From: Sarocladium kiliense
Taxonomy: Eukaryota; Ascomycota; Sordariomycetes; Hypocreales; Sarocladiaceae
Assembly (NCBI GenBank): GCA_030734395.1
Contig: JAUZTG010000044.1
Span: 248,001 to 312,000 of the forward strand
Direction: 5' to 3'
DNA: 64,000 nt
Shown here: one piece after another, positions 12,001 through 22,596 of the stretch
Layout: every line of letters begins with the position of its first letter
How positions within the stretch are numbered: position 1 is the first letter of the stretch
Made by a program: the position numbers and the translations under genes
The notes under the pieces: model-generated
Databases searched by the model: none
What the model was told of the DNA's origin: nothing
Seen by the model: the letters and a program-made list of their open reading frames with translations, nothing else

Positions 12001-12789
12001 GATCCTGTCGATCTCGAAGCAGATGCTGCTATGGGTAGTACAAAGCGTCTACTGTTCCCTTCGCCGAGGAAGGATAACAGTCCGAAGGTGCTTGGAGAAT
12101 TGGCCATCAACTTGGTTCACACTTCCGAGGATAAGCCAATCAAATTGACCCTGGAGAAGGAGAACTTGTCGACGGCCGGCTCAAGCAATGGCCAGATCGA
12201 GGTAGATGAACTCGAGGCTCTATTCCAGAGTCCGGCAGCCCGCCCCTCAACGCCACCACCTCGTGGAAAACCGTCGGATCGTTCGTCGGCATTCAAGACA
12301 CCTACGCGTCCTACCCCTAGCCAGAGGCCGATCACTCGCAGCGTGTCGCGCTCGATGCGATCACAGCGATCTATTATGTCGCCGAATCAACAGGCACCAG
12401 GTACCCCGTCGAAGACACCCCGTGGAGCTCTGTTCCCACCAGGACCAGGAAGTTCCCTCCGTCGACGAAGCCCTCGCAACCACGACCCCAATTTTGACCA
12501 GCTTGGCGAGACTCCAGTCACTCGGACTATCAACCAGATGCTGATGTCGGACCCTAGCGGGTTCTTGGGTGCTGACAGCGAGATGGAGCTTGCGCACCTG
12601 ACGGCGGGTATGGTCCACCCTCACAGCGATATGCTCGACTTTGGCAACTTTCTCAGCACGGACGGCATGATGCCGAGCTCGTCACCAAACAAGGTTGGCT
12701 TTGGGCACGTTGACTATGATCACCCCAACGCCTTCGACTGGGAACAGTGGGATGCCGGCATGGCAGAGGCTGAAATCCAAGGTCACTAG
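9088..12789 (+). CDS. ams2: Ams2/Spt21-like GATA-type transcription factor, 1207 aa
   Basis: Exons 9088-9223 and 9302-12789 join in phase (78-nt intron, GTACGT donor) to give 1207 residues. The N-terminal region, from GLKVHYTFDRESKVNC through the block ending VRLRLTESAKRQ, resembles the domain shared by fission yeast Ams2 and budding yeast Spt21. Those proteins activate core histone genes, and Ams2 also supports CENP-A loading. An AT-hook, GRPRGRPRKK, lies at about residues 296-305. A zinc-finger of GATA character begins CSNCGAVETPTWRK (Cys 756, 759) and closes with CNPCGIWLGKY (Cys 830, 833). The inter-pair spacer is 70 residues rather than the usual 17-20. The rest is Pro/Ser/Gln-rich and probably disordered. 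The start is the first ATG after an unusually long ATG-free leader. GATA factor is firm; Ams2 orthology is likely. Confidence 0.88.
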
Positions 12790-13129
12790 AGCGATATGAT
12801 TACACCATCGGCGTTTGCGGAGTTTGGTTGAGCAAGAAGCTCATCTAAAACAAGGAGTATTTGGATTTCAGCATTGATTTTCAGCAAGCACACCTATTGC
12901 TTCATATTTACATGTCAGGCAAGATCTTAGCGAGGTGTTCATAGGAAAAGACACCAGGGATTGGAATTGCAAGGGACGGCGCTTCCAGATGTACGCATCT
13001 GGAGCTGGGCATTTTAGATAGACAGCATACACAATAGCAAAGACCTATATTTATGAGATTGTTTTCGAAATGCCGTGAGTTTTTGTCGTAGTCTTGCGCA
13101 CTTAGACGTCTGTGCTGAATCGGGCCTGT

Positions 13130-13135
13130 ACGCGT
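13130..13135. promoter_or_regulatory. MCB (ACGCGT) upstream of POL12, distal
   Basis: Exact MluI cell-cycle box 223 bp upstream of the POL12 start codon. In yeasts this site binds MBF (Mbp1/Swi6 or Cdc10 complexes), which drives G1/S transcription of DNA-replication genes. Confidence 0.5.
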
Positions 13136-13170
13136 GTGAAGTCCGTTGTGGAGCTGGACTTTAAGTGGTA

Positions 13171-13180
13171 TTCGCGCGAA
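13171..13180. promoter_or_regulatory. Perfect palindrome TTCGCGCGAA upstream of POL12
   Basis: A 10-bp perfect palindrome lies between the two ACGCGT boxes. It combines a GCGC core with flanking TTC/GAA, resembling E2F/MBF-type G1/S sites. The factor that would bind it here is inferred, not shown. Confidence 0.45.
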
Positions 13181-13192
13181 ATGTCACTTGAG

Positions 13193-13198
13193 ACGCGT
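13193..13198. promoter_or_regulatory. MCB (ACGCGT) upstream of POL12, proximal
   Basis: Second exact MluI cell-cycle box, 160 bp upstream of the chosen POL12 start codon and 12 bp from the palindrome. Confidence 0.5.
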
Positions 13199-13357
13199 CT
13201 GGCGCGTTTCCCTGCGAACCCCCACCAACAGCACGACTACCTCCTCAACCAGCGAGCAGTGTCTCCCGACATCATCACGTCACTCCTAGTCGAAGAGAAG
13301 AGCTCAATCCCAGCAGAGGCAGAGTGTGCGACCGTCCGCACGCCACACTCCGTTACA

Positions 13358-15445
13358 ATGTCGACAGACGAGCTCAAGTCCCTATTCTCCCCCAATAAGC
13401 CGCTCGAGCCAGATGTGCTCAGCGAGCTGGAGTCCATCATGCGCCTTCACGATCTATCCGCCGAGGACCTGTTCTTCAAATGGGACGCGTACTGCATCAA
13501 GATGGGGACTGAGACGGAGGCTTTGACTCTCTCGGCTATCAGGAACTTGAAGCAGGGGATCCAGGACTCGCTGGAAAAGAGTAATAACCAGAGGCATGTG
13601 CAGGTTAAGACGGAGAGGAGGGTGCAGGCTACGCCGAGAGCAACAGCGGGAGGGGATGTGTTTGGGATGTTGGATGGTCTGGTGCCTAGTACACCGGCGT
13701 CGGGGGCGAAGCTGGGTAAGGCAGGGAGTGGCATGAAGAGGAAGACGGAGACGCCTGGGATGATGAGTTCGCCAGCGGGAGGAGTGGGTGATCAACTCAA
13801 AGCCATGAACGGCATCCCGTGAGTACATCTACCGTATGGAGGATTAGCATTGTGTAACTGACAATCCGGATCCGAATAGCGCAACAAGCTTCGCAGACCG
13901 CGCCAACGCTGGTGACGTCCTCGAGATCCTCAACAGCTCCCTTCCTGCAGCCGATGCGCCCATCGCACCCTTCCCCGAACCTCGCATCAAACTCACTGCC
14001 GCCTCCGATGTCAAGAAGATGGCATACAAGCCACTCGCTATGAAGCTGTCTGAGGCCAGCGAGGTCCTCGACGACCGGATCGACGACTTCACGAATCTGG
14101 TTCAGGAGTTTCATAAGCTTGATGATGCGGCGTTTGGCAGCGCTGCGAGTCAGGGAACGACGGAGATTGTTGCCGTGGGAAGGATTGCGTCGGACTCACC
14201 GGAGGGTGGGAAGCTGAATGCCGCAAGTATCGTCCTTGAGACTTCGAGGAGAACGGGCATGGGCTTCAGAGCTCCACTGAAGATGGACAAGATCCGCTCG
14301 TGGAGCTTCTTCCCCGGACAGATCGTCGCGCTGAAGGGAAGCAACGCAACGGGCAACGAGTTCGTCGTTGATGAGATCCTCGAGATGCCCATGCTTCCCA
14401 GCGCTGCCTCGCCGCCGAGCACTCTGGAGGCGCATAGGGAGAGACTGCGTGGTGGACCGGATGCTATGGATTCGGATGCGGAACCTGCGCCGTTGAGTGT
14501 GCTGATTGCGGCTGGACCGTATACGGCGGACGATAACCTCGACTATGAACCTTTGCACGCGTTGTGCAGTCAAGCGGCGGATAACTACGCTGACGTTCTG
14601 GTCCTGTCTGGTCCGTTCCTGGATGTTGACCATCCGTTAATCGCATCGGGAGACTTTGATCTTCCTGAGGAGGCGACTTTCGACCCGGACATGGCTACCA
14701 TGACAACTGTGTTCAAGTACCTGGTCTCCCCAGCCCTGAACCGCCTGGTTGCTGCAAATCCTTCCATAACCATCATCCTCGTCCCCTCCGTCCGCGACAT
14801 CCTCGCCAAACACGTCTCCTGGCCCCAAGACACCATCCCCCGCAAGGAACTCGGCCTCCCCAAAACCGCCCGCATCGTCTCCAACCCCATGACCCTCTCC
14901 ATCAACGAGGCTGTCTTTGGTGTCTCCAGCCAAGACGTCCTCTACGGTCTTCGTGGAGAGGAGGTTGTCGCGGGGAGCGGTGGTGGACAGAAGCTGGATA
15001 TGATGGGGAGACTGTGCAGGTATCTGGTGGAGCAGAGGCATTATTATCCGTTGTTTCCGCCGGTGGATAGGGGAAGGTTGCCGGGGACAGGCACTGAGGG
15101 AGGTGTGGCAATGGGTGCGGCGTTGGATGTGAGTTATTTGAGGTTGGGAGAGATGGTGAATGTGAGGCCGGATGTGATGCTCACACCGAGTCTACTCCCG
15201 CCGTTTGCAAAGGTAAGTTCTTCGCGACCTTGAACTTATTGTGGTAACGACATACTAACGAAGTGGAACAGGTCGTTGAGAGTGTCCTCGCCATCAATCC
15301 GGGTACTCTGTCAAAGCGGAAAGGTGCAGGAACATATGCCAGGATGACGCTTCATGCGCCATCTGCTTCCGGGGAGGGGGTCGCCGAGGGTGTTCTCAGT
15401 CATAAGGTCTACGACAGGGCGAGGGTAGAGATCGTGAAGATCTAA
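13358..15445 (+). CDS. POL12: DNA polymerase alpha subunit B (Pol12), 655 aa
   Basis: Regulatory B subunit of the nuclear DNA polymerase alpha-primase complex that primes leading and lagging strands. Exons 13358-13818, 13880-15212 and 15272-15445 join in phase across 61-nt and 59-nt introns. The N-terminal ~75 residues form the helical domain typical of the subunit (for example LKSLFSPN, LSAEDLFFKWDAYC). A Ser/Pro/Lys linker follows, then an OB-type region (SFFPGQIVALKGSN). Last is the inactivated calcineurin-like phosphoesterase domain, with LIAAGPYT, DVLVLSGPFLD, ILVPSVRDI and a C-terminal LTPSLLPPFAK block completed by exon 3. The start at 13358 is preferred over the in-frame ATG at 13181 because G1/S-type boxes flank that upstream ATG. 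It converges with MFAP1. Confidence 0.95.
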
Positions 15446-15626
15446 TGAGGAACGAAATGGAGACACAAAAGGGGCTCGAGGTAGTGATCTCGAGATGGCG
15501 TTTTCACGGGCAATAGGGTTTTTAGATATCTTGGAATGATTGAACATGAAGAATCCGCTTTGACGCTGTCCTTTACCAGGATGCAACCTCCAATTATATT
15601 TGTTTACACTTGTGAGTAGCAGTTCA

Positions 15627-16943
15627 TTAGTCGCCTACACGCCGCCGTTTGTCGCTGTCGTAGCGATCTCCATCTCGAGACGTGCTGCGTTTCCTCCGGT
15701 CCCTGTACTCATCCCACCTCGGCGACCGTGATCTTGATCTCGATCTCCTGTCGCCACCAGGTCTTCTCTCCCTCCTCTCACCCAGGGGCATTGCATTCGC
15801 ACGAGTAGCATCCCTCTCATCCGGCTTGAACCGATCATCATCAGGTCTGAACCGATCATCCTCTTCAAACCTCCCATCTCGTCTCGGCCTTCCAGAATCG
15901 AGATCTCCCCAGCGTCCTGTATCTTCCGACCTCATGTCCTTGTATTTCGTTCCTCCCTTTCTTCCTAGCTTCGTCATATCTCGCTTCTGGAGATACTCCG
16001 GCAAAGCCTCTCGGTTGCGAATGTCATCCTGTATTCTGCTTCCCATGATGTCTCTTTGCAGTAAGCCAGCCGCCGCAGCCTCTTCTTGGAAGAAGGCGCC
16101 CTTGTGGAAGTACTTCTGCATGTACGACATCTTCCCCTTGCCGTCCTTCTCCTCCTTCTGTTTCGCCAAGTATGCCTCGTCTTCTGCTGCACGCTCTTCC
16201 TCGGTGAGGTTCCTCCGGCGCTCGACTTCCGCCCGTTCCGCCTCGGCGGCTTCGATCTCGGCCCTTGCGCGACGCAAGCGCTTCAGCTCGCGAACACGCC
16301 ATGCTGCCTCCTCCGCTTCAGGGTCTAAGCCGTCTGTTGTGTCCACATCTGAGTCTTCGTCTTCGTCGTCATCCCAGTGTTTCTTTCCTGCGGCGCGTGC
16401 GGCAAGGTCCTTTTTGATCTGCTCCTCCACGAGCTCGTCAGCTGCTTTGCGACGTGCTTCTTCTTCTGCTTGTCGTGCGGCTTCGGCTTCGGCTTCTGGG
16501 TCTTTCGCATTGCCGCGTTGGCTTTTCGGGACGAATTTTGGTCGAATCATCATTCGCCGTGGTGCCTCCTCCTCGCTGCTCTCCTCCTCCTCTGAGTCGC
16601 TCTCTTCTTCTTCTGATTCTTCTTCCTCGTCTTCCTCGCCCTCGCTCTCCTCCTCTGTCACGAACCCCTCCTCAGCCGCCATCCTCTCCGCCTTCTCTTT
16701 GGCAAGCCTTCTTTGTTCTGCTGCATCTGCCTCTCTTCTCCTCGCATTGAGGTCTACTTTGCCGAGGTTGCTGACGATCTTGCCTGCGCTCGCCGCCTTC
16801 GGTGGGGGAGGGACGTTGGCTTCGGGGGCGGCATTGTCATCGCTGGCGTCAGAATCGGAGTCGGACGAGTCGCGGCCAGAGGGCTTGCCGGCACGATATC
16901 GCGCCGGCTTCACCGGGTTCGCGGTCATGCGCTTCGGAGGCAT
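15627..16943 (-). CDS. MFAP1: MFAP1-family spliceosomal protein, 438 aa
   Basis: Intronless gene on the minus strand. Start MPPKRMTANPVKPARYRAG is chosen over an in-frame upstream Met because the extra residues are unlike the family. The N-terminal half is highly acidic with alternating Glu/Asp/Ser runs and Arg/Glu coiled-coil character. The conserved C-terminal MFAP1 core includes MSYMQKYFHKGAFFQ, DIMGSRIQDDIRNREALPEY and DMTKLGRKGGTKYKDM. It ends in an Arg/Ser/Asp-rich tail. MFAP1 is a B-complex-specific spliceosome component that binds Prp38 and is needed for pre-mRNA splicing. The mirror-image strand carries a long Ser/Leu-rich open frame that is only a shadow of the acidic repeats. Confidence 0.93.
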   Translation of the reverse strand: MPPKRMTANPVKPARYRAGKPSGRDSSDSDSDASDDNAAPEANVPPPPKAASAGKIVSNLGKVDLNARRREADAAEQRRLAKEKAERMAAEEGFVTEEESEGEEDEEEESEEEESDSEEEESSEEEAPRRMMIRPKFVPKSQRGNAKDPEAEAEAARQAEEEARRKAADELVEEQIKKDLAARAAGKKHWDDDEDEDSDVDTTDGLDPEAEEAAWRVRELKRLRRARAEIEAAEAERAEVERRRNLTEEERAAEDEAYLAKQKEEKDGKGKMSYMQKYFHKGAFFQEEAAAAGLLQRDIMGSRIQDDIRNREALPEYLQKRDMTKLGRKGGTKYKDMRSEDTGRWGDLDSGRPRRDGRFEEDDRFRPDDDRFKPDERDATRANAMPLGERRERRPGGDRRSRSRSRSPRWDEYRDRRKRSTSRDGDRYDSDKRRRVGD

Positions 16944-17706
16944 GTTGAGGGATAGTTGATGATGGTGAAGTGGGTTGGAAGACGATTCGATGTTTGCGAA
17001 CGCGACTGACGGAATTTTAGTGGAGACGCATAGCGACACCATCCATCAGCCATCATCGTAGCCTAAACTCTCGCCATGACACAGACACAGAACTTATATG
17101 TAGTAAAGTAAGTGGAATTCGCATCCAGAAAGTAGCTCAACTGGCACCAATCATTGTTGTAACTAAGAGCCTAAGCTCTTTATGTCCCCAGTCACCCAAC
17201 TCATCAGCATCATGCTTAGAGCGATGCATCAAGGCAAGGCAATCACCTAGCAGCAGTCAGACCCGTCAGAACTATGCTCTGTGATCGCATTAAAATTGAA
17301 CGAACTGTGTGATGACAAACGAGAGATGATGGCAGAGCCTCAATAGTTCTAGGCTTCCGTTATCAGACAGTGCCATCCAGGGTTCGTTGCAGGTGAACCT
17401 CGCAGCTAATGAGCTCTCGGGATCGTGGGTGGCTGTGCTGCAGGATGAATGTGACATGTTATGCAGACTTGCATGCAGCGGGAGCCACGATCTGCCTTAG
17501 ATTCAAGACATAGCCTCACTGTCTCTCTCCTCCAGGGAAGTTCAATGCTCAAGCTAGATTCGGGCTGCATCCCGCTTTTGGACCACACTGCGGCCATGCT
17601 TCGCTCACAGCTTCCCATGTCAGTATAAACTGCTCTCGACAGCTACGGCTGCACCACATTCGTGAATAGCCACCTGATACTAGACCTTCTCGATCATCAA
17701 TCTTCA
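16944..17706. other. Divergent intergenic region between MFAP1 and an orphan gene
   Basis: 763 bases between divergent starts. No coding region or recognisable site. The region marks the left edge of the accessory-looking block at 17.7-23.5 kb. Confidence 0.6.
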
Positions 17707-18970
17707 ATGGAGAACGACATCCTTCAGCCTCGGTGGCACATCCCAAACCACCAAGACGCCACCCTATCCCAGTCTCTGAGCAGTCCACGACTAGGGGCAA
17801 GCTTCGCCACAACACCTCCCACAGCATTAGAGGTAGCTTCATGGCCCTCCAGCGACCTCTTCGCCCATCCGACGTCTCAGTCGACCCAGCACCAAGACAC
17901 AGTGCCATCGACTCCTGGCCAACAGCCGACCCTGCCCTTCTACTCAACAAACAAATCACATCGGCACAGAAAGAAACAAAGTAATTCCCAATCGAGCTAT
18001 GGCACCCATGGTAGTTATTCCCGAGAGTTTAGATCCGATACAGGTATGAACCCAGGGTTCGCACGTCTCTTCTTATGAGACAAGGTCGCTAAGCAGTTCC
18101 CACGCAGCGACAGCTTATTCCGTGAGGTCGGCTCAATATCCCGTACTGTATGAAAAGCTGAAGACACCGTCGGTGGCAAAGAAAGCTTTCAATAGCTGGA
18201 AAAGGGAGAGAGATCGTGATGTGAATCGAGCGGCTGACGCCTCAAATGCCTTGGGCAGTGGCCCTCAGGGTCTGGTTGAAAGCCATGCTGGGCAGGATGG
18301 AAACGCACAGGATGCTCAAGCCTCAGCTGGCGCTGTAGGTGACAATGCGCGCAGCGGCATCGAAATGCAGAATCTGTCTCGGAATAGCCATTCACAGGGC
18401 CAGACTTCACACGACGGCGACGCCCCAGGACGGAGCAACAGTACTGTAATCGTTCCTACAGCCACTCGTCTCGATGCAGTGGCCATTCGTGAACAGACGT
18501 GCCCGAATAGTCTACCACGACAGCATATGGCTTTCTCCGAACCTGTCCTCAAGAGATTCAAACGTGAAAGCCACATGCTCATTACCTGCAAGCTCGCGCA
18601 GTCTTACCCCAACTTTCACTTGGAATGCGAGTACATATACCTCGACAGGTCTGAAAGGGTCAACGCGACCCAGACAGATACCCGAATCTCGTCAGCAACG
18701 ATCCGAACCAGGGAGAACATCTGGGTCCTCGCTTTGGAGCAAAAGGGATATAATGAATCATTTACGAGAGGGCTTCTTGGAGAGGAGCAATACGCTCGCT
18801 TGGACCGGGCCGGAAGCGACCCTGTTGAAGGATCCGCCATCTCTGAGACTGTGGCAGCACCGGTGACCAAGAAGATTGTTGTGCCTGAAGGATTCGACCT
18901 AGCTGAGATATGGTGCAAGCCGGCCGGTTTCTACCAAGTAAACATCTACGTCCCAGAGAAGAAGCAGTAG
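17707..18970 (+). CDS. Uncharacterised protein, 399 aa, two exons
   Basis: Exons 17707-18043 and 18108-18970 join in phase (64-nt GTATGA...CAG intron), giving exactly 400 codons including stop. I do not recognise the family. The first ~230 residues are Ser/Gln/Thr/His-rich and probably disordered, with a basic stretch KSHRHRKKQ. From about residue 255 onward the protein looks folded: SEPVLKRFKRESHMLITC, LECEYIYLDRSERVN, ENIWVLALEQKGYNESF and the C-terminal block EIWCKPAGFYQVNIYVP. No signal peptide or membrane segment is seen. It ends 75 bp from the stop of the next, convergent gene. Coding status is supported by the clean splice and by the change from low-complexity to globular sequence. Confidence 0.7.
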
Positions 18971-19045
18971 TGGTTATTTATGGATATAAATCCGATGTCC
19001 TGTTGAATACTCTTCAATTCTAAAAAGATACCCTCGCTACTTGCC

Positions 19046-19984
19046 CTACACGTGATACATGCCGCGTCTGAATAAAACAGACTGCTGGGTGTTCCCCTCA
19101 GGAGAATCCCCGTCATCGAGTTTGCCCAATAACATAGATACGAGCTCAATCAGTGGTCCAATAAGCATCGCCATGGCCAAAACTTGACCAAATGTCCAGA
19201 ACTGGGCCCCGGACTCGAGGTTGTTTCTTTTGATCATCAACTCCACCATAGCCACCAAGTACGCAGTTCCAGCGAGGTAGCCGATAGCTATTGGGATATT
19301 CCTCCCTTGCTTCTCTGGCTGGTTGGAATTCTGCCTCATAAGAGTGCGAGTGCCCCGTAGCATGGCATCTATACTTGTGCAAGATACTATAAGCAGCCAT
19401 ATGCTTAGCCAGAGGAGCATGATAGAAAACACAGCCACCAGCAGCCAGCGCAGCACTGGGTTGGTCGCGGAGATATTCACTCCGAAAAGCACATAGACAA
19501 CGCTCTCATTGCACCTTGGGCTCTCTCCAAACGACGGCGCAGTCGCAAACACGTAAATCAGGTAGATGAGAGAGCCGGACGACACCACGCCGTAAAACAG
19601 CAGGAAGACGACGCTTCTGGCGACGCTGGTGGGATACTTGCCGCGTGGGCGAACGGCGAAGCCTGCGATGCCGAGAAGGTGGAAGATGCACAGCACGTGG
19701 AAGATGCTGAGGGACCGGCGCGCAGTAGCGATGACGGTGGTGAGGAACAGTGCCAGGCCTGTCACGCCGAGGGAGGATTGAATGGCGTTGGAGAGCTCGG
19801 CGTTGTTGAAGACGACGGGGAAGATGATGCCAGAGAAGGCTAGGATGTACAAAGAGACTCGGATCTGAGGTTGTCAGACGGAATAATAGGTTCCATGGCT
19901 CAGAATGGGGAAGTTACTTGCACCAACTCCAATGATATCCGGATTAGGGTCCAAGCGACACTGATCTTGGAGATCAAGAGCCAT
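19046..19984 (-). CDS. Multi-pass membrane protein of unknown function, 292 aa
   Basis: Minus-strand gene with exon 1 at 19918-19984 (MALDLQDQCRLDPNPDIIGVGA) and exon 2 at 19046-19857. The GTAACT donor and the acceptor ending CCGAG are the pair that keeps frame; the more obvious CTCAG four bases earlier would not. About seven hydrophobic helices follow, with conserved-looking marks: NPDIIG at the N-terminus, SIFHVLCIFHLLGIAGF, the loop PSFGESPRCNESVVYVLFG and the late motif FWTFGQVLAMAML. This layout is seen in a large group of uncharacterised fungal membrane proteins with a short N-terminal Cys/NPD segment. Location is presumably plasma membrane; no enzymatic motif is seen. It is divergent from the next membrane protein gene across 419 bp. 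Confidence 0.75.
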
Positions 19985-20403
19985 CTTGTAGACTGGCGAT
20001 TGTGTTGTTGTCAAAGCAACAAGCACTGACAACTCATTATGACGATCGCAAGAACATTGCGTGCTTGGTTCCCAGAAAGATAACTGTTTAATGAGTAAAT
20101 ACTGAAGAGGCTGGTCTGTTCACCTTACAAGTTCTAGCCTAGCTGAAGCTGCACGAGAGAGGGGCAGTGCAGATCGGGTGGCTATGCGAAACAGCTCTTC
20201 AGCCGCTCCTTGGATGCAACCCTGCATACTAGAGTAGGTGATCGCCTCAAGGCAGCAATGGGATTTATCTACTTTCTTGGTCGCAGTCTTGCGAATAAAA
20301 AGACCTCATATTAAAGGAATCTGCTGAAGCGAAAGAGAGACCGACCTCATTCCTATCGACTGGACATCCTACATTGTCTAGTACCGTCTGGATCGCTGTG
20401 AAA
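19985..20403. promoter_or_regulatory. Shared divergent promoter of two membrane-protein genes
   Basis: 419 bases separate the start codons of two divergently transcribed multi-pass membrane protein genes, which suggests possible co-expression. No specific operator was recognised. Confidence 0.5.
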
Positions 20404-21710
20404 ATGAGTTTAGGTAAAGACATTCATTGAAGAGGAGATCGATCCACGGGCTAACCTGAGCAAGTCGCCAGTCAGTGCGTCTACGGGCAGATACAAAGAT
20501 ACTCCTTGAGTGGCCAGCGACATCGTTCGTTCGGAGAACAAAGTACGAGCTCACCGGTGATCCTCATCCTCGCCTTGCCTAACGTCTCACGAGAAAACAC
20601 TTGCTAACCCAAGAACCTTTTCTTTTCCCCCTTGTACAGCCCTCATCCTTGTCCTCACTCGAGCCTTCGATGTGGTGCTCACGATAGCAGCGGCAACGGC
20701 CGCGGCTGCAGCTGGTGCGGGAGCTGCCAATGCTTCACTTACACCTTCCATCCTGCGAGCCGCCATCGTCGGCGCGGCTGTCAAGTCCGGTGCGATGGGC
20801 TTCGCGGGTATAGTTTTACTGGCGCCTATCACCTCGCCTCTGCTTGTGCTGCCAGTGCTGTTGGCTACTTCCATCGGCACGAATGTGCTCCTCACGGCGA
20901 CTGTTGCGAACCGTGTCCTTGAGCGCAGTACGTTTTCTCCATGTGATCTGTTCCCTTGCGAAGACATCGTAATACTAATCTGCCCTTTTATCTTGCTGCA
21001 GCACCGACAGACCTTCTTCTAGCAGCTATAGTGGCATCTTTGCCTCTCTCTTTCTGCGTTATCTATTATTATGGAGGTATGTACCTCTCTTCTCTACTTG
21101 CAGGGAATCTCGATGAAAGCCTAACGAAGCCACGTGTGTGTATGTTTAGGTTTCCGGGTTCCTATTACCATAACATGTATCGCATTCGACGTTCTAGGGG
21201 CGTATACATTTGCGAGAACAGCTGATCACTTTGGTATGTCTCATCGCTTATCCTACAGCTGAGAAATACCAACTTTAGCATCAAGACTGACGCTTGTCGA
21301 CAGGCTACCACGTCTGCAGCTCAAGAGTTGCCATGGTCGCCGGTGCTGTGTTCGGTACAGTGTTTGCCGCAGGAACCACGATATTGAGTTGTTGCGTTAT
21401 TGGGAAAAGCCGGACAATATACAGCAACTCAATGTCCGGCTTGAACAGCACCCGGGGCTCAGCTCATGCGGGATGTTGCGGAACTCAAGTCTGGGTGAAT
21501 TCGACTAGTTACATCACCCTCGCGGGATATGGCATGTCAGGCCAAGAGACGAGGCACACGACCGGGACAGTGCATCATTCGTTCCATGGGTTCGGGATAT
21601 TTTGGGATCCGGGCGTGATCAATGGCCACTGTGGCTGCTTCAGCGAACGTGTCTTCGATAACACAACAACACGGGCCACTGCTAATTCTACGTCTATCAC
21701 TATGTGCTGA
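20404..21710 (+). CDS. Multi-exon membrane protein with Cys/Asn-rich tail, 309 aa
   Basis: Six exons join in phase: 20404-20413, 20491-20556, 20640-20927, 21002-21076, 21150-21233 and 21304-21710, totalling 310 codons with stop. The last four are well supported by GT/AG sites and continuous hydrophobic sequence. The 10-nt first exon (MSL plus one base) is tentative. Four or more hydrophobic segments are visible (LTALILVLTRAFDVVLTIAA, MGFAGIVLLAPITSPLLVLP, LLLAAIVASLPLSFCVIYYY, VAMVAGAVFGTVFAAGTTIL). The C-terminal ~95 residues are hydrophilic with clustered Cys (CCGTQV, CGCF) and N-glycosylation sequons (NST, NTT, NST), so this tail is probably extracellular. I do not recognise the family. 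The high intron number is unusual for this window. Confidence 0.65.
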
Positions 21711-22596
21711 GAGCCTACGGTAGGGTTCGGTCTGGTCAGATCCGTTGAACTAGAAGCGTATGGGAGGGTCTGAAAGGAGAATCACATCAGAATGCAATCC
21801 TTCACCCTTGAATGGCGAGTTTGCAATGGTGAGAGGGAGCCACACTATATGGAATAATACATTCAGATCAATGCTGCTATTCTATCATGGGTAGCATCCA
21901 TGGCTGGATGAGACTGATCCTCGCCGATGATGTGTCATGCCGTCGTCCGAAGCTATGCGATGGCTCCCTGATCTCTGCTGATTCCGGTGCAACAGCCGCT
22001 GACCGTGAATAATTGCCCAAGGCAGCTGCAAAGAAGTCTTTCTGTTAAACGCTCTGACTGAGATAACTGCCTCCTCATAACCTGGGGGTCTTACCACAGT
22101 TGGTAAGTGGCTTCTTTTGCTGCTTGCCGGCCGCGATGACAGCAGAGTGGTCAGAAACGAGCCAGCAGAGAGTAACCCACTGAAGGACTCTTCGGTGACG
22201 TCTGAGCGTCGAAGGCGCGCATGATGCCCCATGTGACTTGATTATCAGATGGTATTTCCACCGTCCCTGCAGTGAAAGGGTGGAATTGTATTCCTGCACA
22301 CATAGGCATCCAGAGGAGGCCTTACCTTAGTACTTGACCTCTTTGCCACGTTGTCCACTTACACAGCCTGAAGATACGATCATCGAAAACTTTAGTTAAG
22401 GCATGTACGCCAATGCTGCTTCGTAATTATATTTGTCTCGTGCGTAGGATAGTCCTCATCTGCCGAGGGCAATTTTCCTCCCCAATGGCGACCCAATCTT
22501 CGCTTTGCTGATGAGTGATTCACGTTGACTTCACCCCCGCAAATCGCCTGCCCCAGTTCCATTTCCCAGAGAGTGAAGCGTGTCACCATGGATTCC
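21711..22596. other. Convergent intergenic region
   Basis: 886 bases between the stops of two membrane-protein genes. Only short open frames without family character are seen. Confidence 0.6.

Larger units (their letters stand above)
12790..13357. other. Intergenic region: 3' UTR of GATA-factor gene and POL12 promoter
   Basis: 568 bases. The right half holds the cell-cycle-type boxes listed separately. An in-frame ATG at 13181 would extend POL12 by 59 residues. The boxes on either side of it suggest it is promoter sequence instead. Confidence 0.6.

Noticed and set aside
13181..13357. In-frame upstream ATG extending POL12 by 59 residues
   Set aside because: The extension is unlike Pol12 N-termini, and the putative G1/S boxes lie at and around this ATG, so it is more likely promoter or leader.
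15682..16959. 425-codon Ser/Leu/Phe-rich open frame on the plus strand
   Set aside because: It lies entirely opposite MFAP1. Its composition is the mirror of Glu/Arg/Lys codons in the acidic repeats; no family character.
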